Source: an uncultured Gemmatimonadales bacterium (GTDB lineage Bacteria; Gemmatimonadota; Gemmatimonadetes; Longimicrobiales; Gaopeijiaceae). Taken from it: 10,388 bases of DNA. The stretch covers positions 1-10,388 of the forward strand of contig CALJKZ010000397.1 of assembly GCA_937983085.1 (NCBI GenBank). Direction: 5' to 3'. Made by a program: the position numbers and the translations under genes. The first letter of the stretch is position 1. Every line of letters starts with the position of its first letter. The notes below the pieces were generated by a model. That model did no database searches. It was not told where the DNA came from and saw only the letters and a list, made by a program, of their open reading frames with translations. Shown here one piece after another: positions 1 through 6,774 of this stretch.

Positions 1-297
1 AACTGGGCCGCGCTGGACACCAACAACGACCCCCGGGAGTTCCTGGCCTTCCAGGTCCTGGGCTCGCTGTACCAGCCCCTGGACGGAGAGCGCATCGTCG
101 GAATCGAGCCCGTCCTCCGGATTAGCGTCGCGGATCCGGCCGGCGACATCGACGACGGCGGCGGCACGCGCATCACCCCCGGACTCTTGCTCTACTTCAT
201 GGGCAAGAACAAGATCGGGGCGAACTTCGACTACTACATGCCCCAGACGGGGGACTCGGAGTTCGTCTTCCGGGTGGGTACGTTCCTCTACTTCTGA
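1..297 (+). CDS. C-terminal part of an outer-membrane beta-barrel (porin-like) protein
   Basis: The reading frame is open from base 1 to the TGA at 295-297, giving the last 98 residues of a protein whose start lies left of the window. The tail alternates hydrophobic and polar residues in short runs separated by turns rich in Gly, Asp and Asn. Examples are the strand containing LLLYFMG, the strand containing ANFDYYM, and a final strand that ends FLYF. A last strand ending in phenylalanine is the usual C-terminal signal recognised by the BAM machinery in outer-membrane barrels. I therefore infer a barrel protein, possibly a porin, in a diderm cell. The fragment is too short to name a family or a substrate. 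Its relation to secD downstream is doubtful, because strong hairpins separate the two. Confidence 0.6.
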   Translation, partial: NWAALDTNNDPREFLAFQVLGSLYQPLDGERIVGIEPVLRISVADPAGDIDDGGGTRITPGLLLYFMGKNKIGANFDYYMPQTGDSEFVFRVGTFLYF

Positions 298-324
298 GGC
301 ACGCGCCCACCACGGGCCGTTCCG

Positions 325-338
325 AGCGATTTATCGCT
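325..338 (+). other. Small inverted repeat downstream of the barrel gene
   Basis: The arms AGCGA (325-329) and TCGCT (334-338) can form a 5-bp stem around a 4-nt loop, 28 bases after the barrel stop codon. It may stabilise the 3' end of the transcript or mean nothing. No T-run follows. Confidence 0.25.
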
Positions 339-346
339 GGAGGGAC

Positions 347-366
347 CTCTCGCTCCGGTGCGAGAG
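347..366 (+). other. 7-bp hairpin in the intergenic region
   Basis: CTCTCGC (347-353) pairs perfectly with GCGAGAG (360-366) around a 6-nt loop. It lies between the barrel gene and the larger stem at 379-417. No T-run follows, so it is not a classic terminator. It could protect the 3' end of the upstream mRNA or contribute to termination with its neighbours. Confidence 0.35.
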
Positions 367-378
367 TATGACCGACGG

Positions 379-417
379 AATCTGATGGACCGGGGGCTTC
401 GGCCCCCGGTTCAGATT
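379..417 (+). terminator. Strong bulged hairpin, probable transcription terminator of the barrel gene
   Basis: A 9-bp, almost pure G:C stem (389-397 with 402-410) is closed by a TTCG tetraloop. A 3-nt bulge (386-388) then leads into a further 7-bp lower stem (379-385 with 411-417). This is the most stable structure in the window and it sits between two apparently unrelated genes, so termination is the natural reading. The T-tract expected of an intrinsic terminator is missing: the bases after the stem are GACACACC. It may act without a U-tract, as reported in some GC-rich bacteria, or as a 3'-end barrier to exonucleases. Confidence 0.5.
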
Positions 418-421
418 GACA
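416..421 (+). promoter_or_regulatory. TTGACA, possible -35 box upstream of secD
   Basis: A perfect TTGACA overlaps the last bases of the terminator stem, where a promoter for the secDF operon would be expected. No convincing -10 box follows at 16-18 nt. The best AT-rich hexamer, TTTACA at 443-448, is 21 nt away, which is too far for a normal sigma-70 promoter. This is a weak call made on position and the -35 match only. Confidence 0.2.
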
Positions 422-503
422 CACCTGGGGGGTGACGGCAGCTTTACAGGCTGTCGTTTCGGGGGCGAGAGTCCCCCGAGAAGGCCTCCAGGGCGCGTTC
501 TCG
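422..503 (+). promoter_or_regulatory. Potentially structured leader upstream of secD
   Basis: Three consecutive stems can be drawn before secD. The first pairs 434-441 with 451-458 around a 9-nt loop and includes G-U pairs. The second is a 6-bp C/G stem, 460-465 with 473-478. The third pairs 477-482 with 498-503, with a short inner GCC/GGC stem; it overlaps the second by two bases, so the two may compete. I recognise no known riboswitch consensus. In such GC-rich DNA some pairing is expected by chance, so a regulatory role is speculative. Confidence 0.2.
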
Positions 504-522
504 GCGAACCCGCGCGCTCTCC

Positions 523-2166
523 ATGTTCTAGACTCTACGGGGTCGCCTCGTCGCCATCGCCGTCGTCATCGGCGTCGCGGGCTGGCAGCTCTACTCCCAC
601 AAGACCGAAACCGGGGAGTGGCTCAAGCTCGGGCTCGATCTCCAGGGCGGAATGCACCTCGTCCTCGAGGTCGACGACCCCGACAGCACCATGACGGCCG
701 AGGCCCGGTCGGACATGATCGACCGCGTGGACCGGATCATCCGGACCCGCATCGACCAGTTCGGCGTCGAGGAGCCCCTCATCCAGAAGGTGGGAGGCGA
801 TCGCCTCATCGTCGAGCTGGCCGGCATCGACGACGAGGACCGGGCCAAGGGCATCATCCAGGAGAGCGCGTTCCTGGAGTTCAACAAGGTGCTACCCACC
901 GCCGAGTTCGATCAGGCGCTCTCCCGAATCGACCGGAGCATCGTAGCTACGCTCGGTGTCGACTCCCGCCCGGCCCTGGGGCGCGACGTTGTCGACGAGT
1001 CCGACGCTCGCGAGAACCTCCTCTTCGGCACCGATTCGTCCGCGGTCCAGAACGACGCGGCCGCCGACAGCGCGGAGGCCGCCGACGAGCCCGTCGACGC
1101 CATCGAAGATGCGCTGCGGCCCTTCTCGTCTCTCCTTTTCACGGGCGACGTGGAAGGCACCTACTTCGTGGCCGCCGAGGATCGGCCCATCGCCGAGCAG
1201 TTCCTGGCCATGGAAGAGGTCCAGAGGGCGTTTCCCCGGGACCAGAAGCTCCGCTGGGGCGCCGATCTGCTGGCCCAGGGGGCCCGCAACTACTACCGGC
1301 TCTACGTGCTCGAGGAGGACGCCTTCCTCACGGGCGAAGAGCTGGAGGACGCCACGGCTCAGCGCGATCCCCAGTTCAACCAGTCGCAGGTCCAGTTCGA
1401 GCTGTCGCGGGCGGGTGGACGCCGGTTCGCCCGGTTCAGCGGCGCCAACGTGGGCAACTACCTGGCCATCGTCCTGGACAATGAGGTCATGAGCGCCCCG
1501 GTCATTCGTGACCGCATCGGGGCTCGTGGGCAGATCGAGATGGGACAGGGCACGCCTCTCGAGGAGGCCCGCGACCTGGCGCTCGTGCTCCGGGCTGGAG
1601 CGCTGCCGGTTCGCATCAACATCGTCGAGGAGCGGACCGTGGGTCCGTCCCTCGGGCAGGACTCCATCGACCAGGGGACCATTGCCGGAATGGTGGGCAT
1701 CGGCATGGTCGTCGTGATCATGATCACCTACTACGGCGCAGCAGGCTTCCTGGCAGTGGGCGCCCTCGGCGTCTACGTCCTCCTGGTGCTGGGCGGACTC
1801 GCGGGTCTCAACGCGACTCTGACCGTGCCGGGCATCGCCGGCCTCATCCTGTCCATCGGGATGGCAGTGGACGCGAACGTCCTCATCTTCGAGCGGATTC
1901 GAGAGGAGCTCGACCACGGTCGAGCTACCCGGACAGCCGTGGAGGAGGGCTTCGAGCACGCTCTTTCGGCCATTGTCGACGCCAACATCACGACGCTCAT
2001 CACGGCGCTGATTCTCTTCCAGTTCGGCACCGGGCCTGTTCGCGGCTTCGCGGTGACGCTGTCCATCGGAATCGTCGCCTCCTTCTTCTCCGCACTCTTC
2101 GTGACCCGCTCCTTCTTCCTGGCGTACCTGTCGGGCAAGAAGGCGTCGGATCCCATCAGCATCTGA
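523..2166 (+). CDS. secD: Protein translocase subunit SecD, with an in-frame TAG at codon 3
   Basis: SecD is an inner-membrane subunit of the SecDF complex, which uses the proton gradient to pull exported proteins through SecYEG. Numbering from the ATG at 523, the frame shows a first membrane segment (about 8-25), the conserved GLDLQGG motif (37-43), a periplasmic domain (about 44-385), TVGPSLG before the second membrane segment, and five more membrane segments (about 387-535). D450 lies in AVDANVLIFERIREE, the hallmark of SecD. The periplasmic part carries an Ala/Asp/Glu-rich stretch around 1048-1110. The start is the problem. ATG TTC is followed by TAG at 529-531, and no ATG, GTG, TTG or CTG then occurs in frame before 652, inside the conserved motif. 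A start at 652 would lose the first membrane helix. The coordinates assume the ATG at 523; from 532 onward the frame is open. No clear ribosome binding site precedes 523. No yajC lies immediately upstream. Confidence 0.88.
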
Positions 2167-2176
2167 GGCGCCGGTC

Positions 2177-3145
2177 ATGAGACTCTTCAAAGACGCTTCC
2201 TACAAGTTCATCGAGAAGCGCCGGACTGCGTACGTCGTTTCGGCCATCGTCATCGCCACGGGCATCGCGGCGATGGGCTACAACATCGTGTCGCTCGGTA
2301 GCTGGCAGAACTACGGCGTGGACTTCCTGGGTGGATCGCTCGTCCAGGTTCGGTTCGACCAGCCCACGTCCGACGCCGAGCTGCGGGAGGCCCTCGGAGG
2401 CGCCACGGCGCCCCCCATCACCCAGTTCGGCGGTGAGGGCACGGGCGAATTCGTCATCCGTGCCCCCCTCGACGAAAGCGTGTCCATCACGCAGGTGGCC
2501 GACAACGTCGAGACGCAGATCCGGGCCAATCTCACAGACCGGACCTTCGAGGTCGTCCGCAGGGAGCTGGTCGGGGCAAAGGTGGGAGGGGAGTTACAGC
2601 AGAAGGCGCTGCTGGCCGTGCTCTTCTCCTTCTTGCTCACGCTCATCTATCTGGCCTTCCGCTTCGAGCTTCGCTTCGGATTGGCGGCCGTCATCGCGAC
2701 GGCGCACGACATCCTCATCACCCTGGGCTTCCTCGCCATCTTCCGGGTGGAGATCGCCCTTCCGACGGTGGCGGCCATTCTCACCATCCTCGGATACTCC
2801 CTGAACGACACCATCGTCGTGTTCGATCGCATCCGCGAGAACATGAGGATGAAGGGAGCCCGCAAGCGCGATCCGGTGGATCTGGTGAACCAGTCCATCA
2901 ACGAGACCCTACCGCGTACGGTCCTGACGTCGGGCACCACCCTCGCCGTGCTGTGCGCCCTGCTCGTTCTCGGAGGCGCCGTCATCCGTGACTTCACCAT
3001 CGTGCTCATGCTCGGTGTGGTCATCGGAACGTACTCGTCCATCTTCGTGGCCTCCCCGGCGCTCATCGAGATCCAGAAGCGGTGGGGCATGGGTCAGAGC
3101 GCAAGCGAGAAGAAAAAGGCTCGCCCCCAGCCCGCGACGGTGTGA
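2177..3145 (+). CDS. secF: Protein translocase subunit SecF
   Basis: SecF partners SecD in the inner-membrane SecDF complex that drives late steps of Sec export with the proton motive force. The product is 322 residues, close to the 323 of E. coli SecF. A first membrane helix lies at about 17-40, followed by GVDFLGG (47-53), the SecF version of the first SecDF motif. A short periplasmic domain runs to about 140, and five further membrane helices fall roughly at 144-161, 166-188, 195-213, 247-265 and 270-297. D211 sits in LGYSLNDTIVVFDRIREN, which is diagnostic for SecF. The C-terminus is a basic cytoplasmic tail. The ATG lies 10 nt after the secD stop, with GAGG at 2165-2168 as a ribosome binding site overlapping that stop. 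The gene is intact and surely co-transcribed with secD. Confidence 0.97.
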   Translation: MRLFKDASYKFIEKRRTAYVVSAIVIATGIAAMGYNIVSLGSWQNYGVDFLGGSLVQVRFDQPTSDAELREALGGATAPPITQFGGEGTGEFVIRAPLDESVSITQVADNVETQIRANLTDRTFEVVRRELVGAKVGGELQQKALLAVLFSFLLTLIYLAFRFELRFGLAAVIATAHDILITLGFLAIFRVEIALPTVAAILTILGYSLNDTIVVFDRIRENMRMKGARKRDPVDLVNQSINETLPRTVLTSGTTLAVLCALLVLGGAVIRDFTIVLMLGVVIGTYSSIFVASPALIEIQKRWGMGQSASEKKKARPQPATV

Positions 3146-3909
3146 TCGAGTACTTCGACAGCCACTGCCATCTCACCGACGCCGCCTTCAGGGACGACCT
3201 GGAGGCGGTGTTTCGTAGGGCCTCGGAGGCCGGTGTGACCCGCGTCGTCACCATCGCCTCCGACGTGGACGACGCCGAGCGAGCGCTCCAGCTCGCAGAG
3301 CGTCGAGACGGGTGCTGGTCCACGGCCGGTGTCCATCCCCACGCCGCCGGCGACGCGGCCCCCGACGCCATGGACCGCGTCCGGGAGTTCGTGGCCCGCG
3401 ACGGGGTCGTGGCCGTGGGGGAGACGGGTCTGGACTACTACTACGACAACGCACCGCGTGCCGTGCAACGTGAGCTCTTCGACGCCCACCTGGCCCTCGG
3501 CGGAGAGACGGGGCTGCCCGTGGTGGTCCACGCCCGCGAGGCCGACGCGGACGTCGCCGCCGCGCTCCGGGCCATGCCGCCTGGGACCCGCGGGGTTCTC
3601 CACTGCTTCACCGGCGGGGCTCAGGCCTTCGAGGAAGCCATGGCGGCGGACTGGTGGGTCTCGTTCTCGGGGATCGCCTCGTTCAACTCCTTCGGGGCGA
3701 CCGACCTCCTTCGGGAAGTACCAGGGAACCGCCTCCTGGTGGAGACCGACGCGCCGTACCTGGCACCCGTGCCCCATCGGGGGCGCCGCAACGAGCCCGC
3801 CCATGTCGTCCATGTAGCCGCAGCGGTAGCTCGACTCCTGGACATGGCTTCCGAGGACCTGGCCCGGACGACGTCGGCCAACGCCTGCGCCTTCTACGGA
3901 GTGGAATAG
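3142..3909 (+). CDS. tatD: TatD family metal-dependent hydrolase (DNase)
   Basis: TatD proteins are cytoplasmic TIM-barrel metalloenzymes with DNase activity, linked to DNA repair and quality control. The 255-residue product has the family length. Metal-site motifs appear in order: H8 and H10 in DSHCHL, E94 in VGETGLDYYY, H130 in VVVHARE, H154 in LHCFTGG, and D203 in VETDAPYL. All expected ligands are present, so the enzyme should be active. The start is the GTG at 3142, which overlaps the secF TGA by 4 nt (GTGA). An in-frame ATG exists at 3082, but it would add 20 residues overlapping secF before the conserved N-terminal strand. No ribosome binding site is evident, so translation is probably coupled to secF. 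It could be a TatD paralogue such as YcfH or YjjV; the motifs do not separate these. Confidence 0.93.
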   Translation: MIEYFDSHCHLTDAAFRDDLEAVFRRASEAGVTRVVTIASDVDDAERALQLAERRDGCWSTAGVHPHAAGDAAPDAMDRVREFVARDGVVAVGETGLDYYYDNAPRAVQRELFDAHLALGGETGLPVVVHAREADADVAAALRAMPPGTRGVLHCFTGGAQAFEEAMAADWWVSFSGIASFNSFGATDLLREVPGNRLLVETDAPYLAPVPHRGRRNEPAHVVHVAAAVARLLDMASEDLARTTSANACAFYGVE

Positions 3910-3913
3910 GCGC

Positions 3914-5746
3914 GTGCGACGGATCCGGATCCTCCCCGACGTCGTGGCCAACCAGATCGCGGCGGGCGAAGCCGTGGAACGCCCCGCGTCGGTGGTGAAG
4001 GAGCTCGTGGAAAACGCTCTCGACGCGAAGGCGACCCACGTGGAGGTGGCTATCGAGCGGGGAGGGAAGCGTCGGATCCGCGTGAGCGACGACGGGGTGG
4101 GGATGGGGCGGGAAGACGCCCTCTTGTGCCTGGACCGGCATGCCACCAGCAAGATCGAGGAAGCGTCGGACCTGAGTGGCGTGGCTACCTTCGGATTCCG
4201 CGGCGAGGCGATGCCGTCCATCGCCGCGGTCTCCCGGATGGCCGTCGATACGTGGGACGGAGAGGAGGAAAGCGGTACACGGGTGACGGTCGCCGGAGGC
4301 CAGATCTCGAACGTCACCGACGTGGCGCGGCGCCGAGGGACCACCGTGGACGTGAAGAACCTGTTCTACAATGCTCCGGTGCGCCTGCGCTTCCTGAAGT
4401 CGGTGAGCGCCGAGGCCCGGGCCGTGAACGAGGCGGCCACCGCGCTGGCGCTGGCCAATCCACGGGTCGGGTTTCGCCTCACCTCCGACGATCGGGTCCT
4501 GCTGGACCTGCCCGCTGCCGCCGACGTTGCCGAGCGCGTCACCCAGATCTGGGGTTCGGACCACGGCACCACGCTCATCCCTGCCGGCGGCGAAGGCGAT
4601 GGGATGGAGGTGCGGGGCCTCGTTCAACGACCCGACGCCGCCAAGCCCGGCCTGCGCCGAAGCCACCTCTTCGTCAACGGACGCCCGTTCCGGTCCACCG
4701 AGATCGTCCGTGCCGCCGAACGCGGATACCGGACGACCATCCCCCAGGGGGTGCGGCCGTGGATGTTCCTGTACCTCCGGGTGCCCGGCGAGGGCGTGGA
4801 CGTGAACGTCCATCCAGCGAAGGCCGAGGTGCGCTTCCGCGACGGAGGCCGCGTGGAGGCTCTGGTGGAGCGTGCGGTCCGCGCCGCCCTGGATGACGAA
4901 GCGGCGGCGGCCACCTTCGATCGGGAGGTGGGAGCACCGGGGCTCGTCGTGCGGGAAAGGGGGCGGCGCAGCACGGACCCGGCCCGTGCGCCAGGATCGT
5001 CTCCCAGGTCGACGCCGTCGCCGACGTCCCACGCCGAGGGCACGTCGGCCGACGCGCAGATGGCCCTCTTCGTGTCGAGCGCCGAACCCCGGTCCGAGGA
5101 AGGATCGAACGATGCGGGGACGGCGTCGGGCTCCGAGTCCGGCGTAGCGCCGTTGCCCGAAGCCGGCGCGCGGCGGCCGCGGCTCTGGCAGGTGCTCGAT
5201 ACCTACGTCCTGGCCGAAACCCGCGACGGTCTCCTCATCGTGGACCAGCACGCTGCCCACGAGCGGATCCTCTTCCAGCGGCTCATGGACGGCTTCGAAG
5301 CCGGGGGCCAGGAGAGCCAGCGGCTTCTCTTTCCCCTCACGCTCCGTCTCACGCCACCGGAAGTGGAGATGATCGAGGACCTCAAGGGTCTCCTGGCCCG
5401 GGCGGGCTTCGAGGTGGAGGGGTTCGGCGGCGATACGGTCATCGTCCACGCCGTGCCCAACCCTCATCGCTATTTCGACGCCGAGCGGGCCTTTCGGGAG
5501 ATGGTCCACGAGCTCACCCACGGCTCCGAGCTGGTGCGGTCCGCCCGGAACCAGCACGAGCGCATCGCCATGACGTTCGCCTGCAAGAGCGCCATCAAGG
5601 CGGGCCAGAGGCTCTCCGACGCCGAGATGCAGGAGCTCTTCGATCAGCTCTTCGCCACCGAGCTCCCTCATCATGACGTCCACGGCCGCCCCACGGTGGT
5701 CCGACTCTCCGCCGGGGAGCTGGAGAGGAAGTTCGGACGCTCCTGA
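3914..5746 (+). CDS. mutL: DNA mismatch repair protein MutL
   Basis: MutL links mismatch recognition by MutS to strand removal. The 610-residue product, close to the 615 of E. coli, has a GHKL ATPase head and a C-terminal dimerisation domain. In the head, E30 and N34 sit in the ELVENALDA motif, DDGVGM is at 59-64, HATSKI at 76-81 and GFRGEA at 94-99; VDVNVHPAKAEVRF closes the second subdomain. A Ser/Pro/Glu-rich linker runs from about 345 to 425 and contains QMALF (382-386), which resembles a sliding-clamp binding motif. The C-terminal domain has DQHAAHE (444-450), as in endonuclease-type MutL. However, the motif's last Glu is Q455, and the usual CPHGRP is DVHGRP (588-593). Nicking activity is therefore uncertain. 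The start is the GTG at 3914, 4 nt after tatD, with GGAGTGG at 3898-3904 as a weak ribosome binding site. Confidence 0.97.
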   Translation: MRRIRILPDVVANQIAAGEAVERPASVVKELVENALDAKATHVEVAIERGGKRRIRVSDDGVGMGREDALLCLDRHATSKIEEASDLSGVATFGFRGEAMPSIAAVSRMAVDTWDGEEESGTRVTVAGGQISNVTDVARRRGTTVDVKNLFYNAPVRLRFLKSVSAEARAVNEAATALALANPRVGFRLTSDDRVLLDLPAAADVAERVTQIWGSDHGTTLIPAGGEGDGMEVRGLVQRPDAAKPGLRRSHLFVNGRPFRSTEIVRAAERGYRTTIPQGVRPWMFLYLRVPGEGVDVNVHPAKAEVRFRDGGRVEALVERAVRAALDDEAAAATFDREVGAPGLVVRERGRRSTDPARAPGSSPRSTPSPTSHAEGTSADAQMALFVSSAEPRSEEGSNDAGTASGSESGVAPLPEAGARRPRLWQVLDTYVLAETRDGLLIVDQHAAHERILFQRLMDGFEAGGQESQRLLFPLTLRLTPPEVEMIEDLKGLLARAGFEVEGFGGDTVIVHAVPNPHRYFDAERAFREMVHELTHGSELVRSARNQHERIAMTFACKSAIKAGQRLSDAEMQELFDQLFATELPHHDVHGRPTVVRLSAGELERKFGRS

Positions 5747-5766
5747 TGGCGCGGGATGTGGCGTGA
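5746..5766 (+). CDS. Possible 6-codon bridging mini-ORF between mutL and miaA
   Basis: ATG at 5746 overlaps the mutL stop (TGATG). It opens a frame reading MARDVA that ends in TGA at 5764-5766, overlapping the miaA GTG start as GTGA. A terminating ribosome could thus be handed from mutL to miaA in two steps. No good ribosome binding site precedes the ATG (GGAGAGGAAG at 5721-5730 is about 15 nt away). A chance origin is quite possible, since any GTG followed by A makes a stop in this frame. Confidence 0.15.
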   Translation: MARDVA

Positions 5767-6722
5767 GCCCCGAGCCCCGGTTTCTGGCGGTCACCGGACC
5801 CACCACATCCGGGAAGACGGCGCTCTCGCTGGCCCTTGCCCGACGGGGACCGGTAGAGATCGTTTCCATGGATTCCCGCCAGGTCTACCGCGGCATGGAC
5901 ATCGGGACCGACAAGGTACGCGACGAGGCCCGGTCCCTCGTGCCCCACCACGGTCTGGATCTCGGGGTGCCCGACCATCGGTACTCCGCCGGCCGTTTCG
6001 CCCGGGACGCCCGTCGTTGGATCCGGGAGATCCGATCGCGGGGAGCTCTCCCCGTGCTCGCCGGGGGGACGGGCTTTTTCTTGAAGTCGGTCATGGAGCC
6101 CATCTTCACCGAGCCGTCCCTGGACGCCGCTCGACTCGAAGCGCTGCGCCGATGGCTGTCCGAGCAGCCGACCGACACGCTGAGCCGTTGGGTGACGGCT
6201 CTCGACCCCGAGCGGGCCGAGCTTGCCATCGAGGGCGGCCCGCAGCGCATGAGTCGCACGCTGGAGGTGGCGCTCCTCTCCGGTGTGCCCCTCTCCACGT
6301 GGCACCGCCAGGCACCTCCTGACGGGGAGGGGGTTCACGGGGTCGTCCTCCTTCTCGAACTTCCCCGGGACGAGATCGATGCCCGGATCCTACGACGCGT
6401 CCATCGGATGATCGAGCGCGGCCTGGTCGACGAGGTACGGGCACTCCTCGACGCGGGCTACACCGAGAACACGCCGGGCATGACCGGTACCGGATATCGC
6501 GAGATCGCCAGGCACCTGAGGGACGAGATCTCGCTGGAACAGGCGGTAGAGGAGATCGCCGCCACCACCCGACGCTACGCGAGACGACAACTCACATGGT
6601 TCCGACACCAGCTGCCCCACCACACGGTCCGCGTGGACGCCTCGCTACCCGTGGAGCATCAGGCGGACATGGCCGTCGACGCCATGGAGGCGGCCGGGCT
6701 CCAATGGCCGGGCACTCCGTGA
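5763..6722 (+). CDS. miaA: tRNA dimethylallyltransferase MiaA
   Basis: MiaA transfers a dimethylallyl group from DMAPP to N6 of A37 in tRNAs that read codons beginning with U, improving codon-anticodon pairing. From the GTG at 5763 the product is 319 residues (E. coli has 316). Visible motifs are the P-loop GPTTSGKT (12-19), D37 in SMDSRQVYRGMDIGTDK, YSAGRF (74-79), the LAGGTGFF loop (99-106, with the conserved Thr at 103), then GTGYREI, and RRYARRQLTWFRH near the C-terminus. All are standard for the family. A longer frame back to an ATG at 5673 exists, but it lies inside mutL and adds 30 residues with no family character, so I chose the GTG. GGGA at 5753-5756 is a weak ribosome binding site. 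mutL-miaA adjacency is common in bacteria. Confidence 0.95.
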   Translation: MSPEPRFLAVTGPTTSGKTALSLALARRGPVEIVSMDSRQVYRGMDIGTDKVRDEARSLVPHHGLDLGVPDHRYSAGRFARDARRWIREIRSRGALPVLAGGTGFFLKSVMEPIFTEPSLDAARLEALRRWLSEQPTDTLSRWVTALDPERAELAIEGGPQRMSRTLEVALLSGVPLSTWHRQAPPDGEGVHGVVLLLELPRDEIDARILRRVHRMIERGLVDEVRALLDAGYTENTPGMTGTGYREIARHLRDEISLEQAVEEIAATTRRYARRQLTWFRHQLPHHTVRVDASLPVEHQADMAVDAMEAAGLQWPGTP

Positions 6723-6747
6723 GGACCCATCGACGAGGGAGGACGGG

Positions 6748-6774
6748 ATGACGAAGGGAGACGGCTGTCCATGA
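6748..6774 (+). CDS. Possible 8-codon leader mini-ORF ending on the bshA start codon
   Basis: In the 48-nt miaA-bshA gap, ATG at 6748 is preceded by GGGAGGA (6737-6743) at ideal spacing, the best ribosome binding site in the window. The frame reads MTKGDGCP and stops at TGA 6772-6774, overlapping the bshA ATG as ATGA. bshA's own candidate site (AAGGGAG, 6754-6760) lies inside the mini-ORF and is more distant from its ATG, so translation of the leader would cover it. This suggests coupling or leader control of bshA, but no homology can support such a short peptide. Confidence 0.3.
   Translation: MTKGDGCP

Noticed and set aside
418..522. Riboswitch or tRNA-like element before secD
   Set aside because: Stems can be drawn, but I could match no known riboswitch consensus and no tRNA arms or TTC loop, so it is kept only as a potentially structured leader.
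432..1484. 350-residue plus-strand frame overlapping the secD start
   Set aside because: The product is Arg/Gly/His-rich and disordered-looking over the region where the secD frame has clear SecD motifs. It is a shifted shadow and not an alternative secD N-terminus.
892..2190. 432-residue minus-strand frame opposite secD
   Set aside because: It has the composition of an antisense shadow of a real GC-rich gene, with no domain or start signal.
5673..5762. Longer MiaA start at the ATG at 5673
   Set aside because: It would overlap the 3' end of mutL and add 30 residues without family similarity, while the GTG at 5763 gives a normal-length MiaA.
3683..5869. Very long open frame on the minus strand (728 residues) opposite mutL
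   Set aside because: It mirrors mutL, whose motifs are unmistakable. The minus-strand product is low-complexity, rich in Gly, Arg, His and Pro, with no recognisable domain, as expected of antisense frames in GC-rich DNA.
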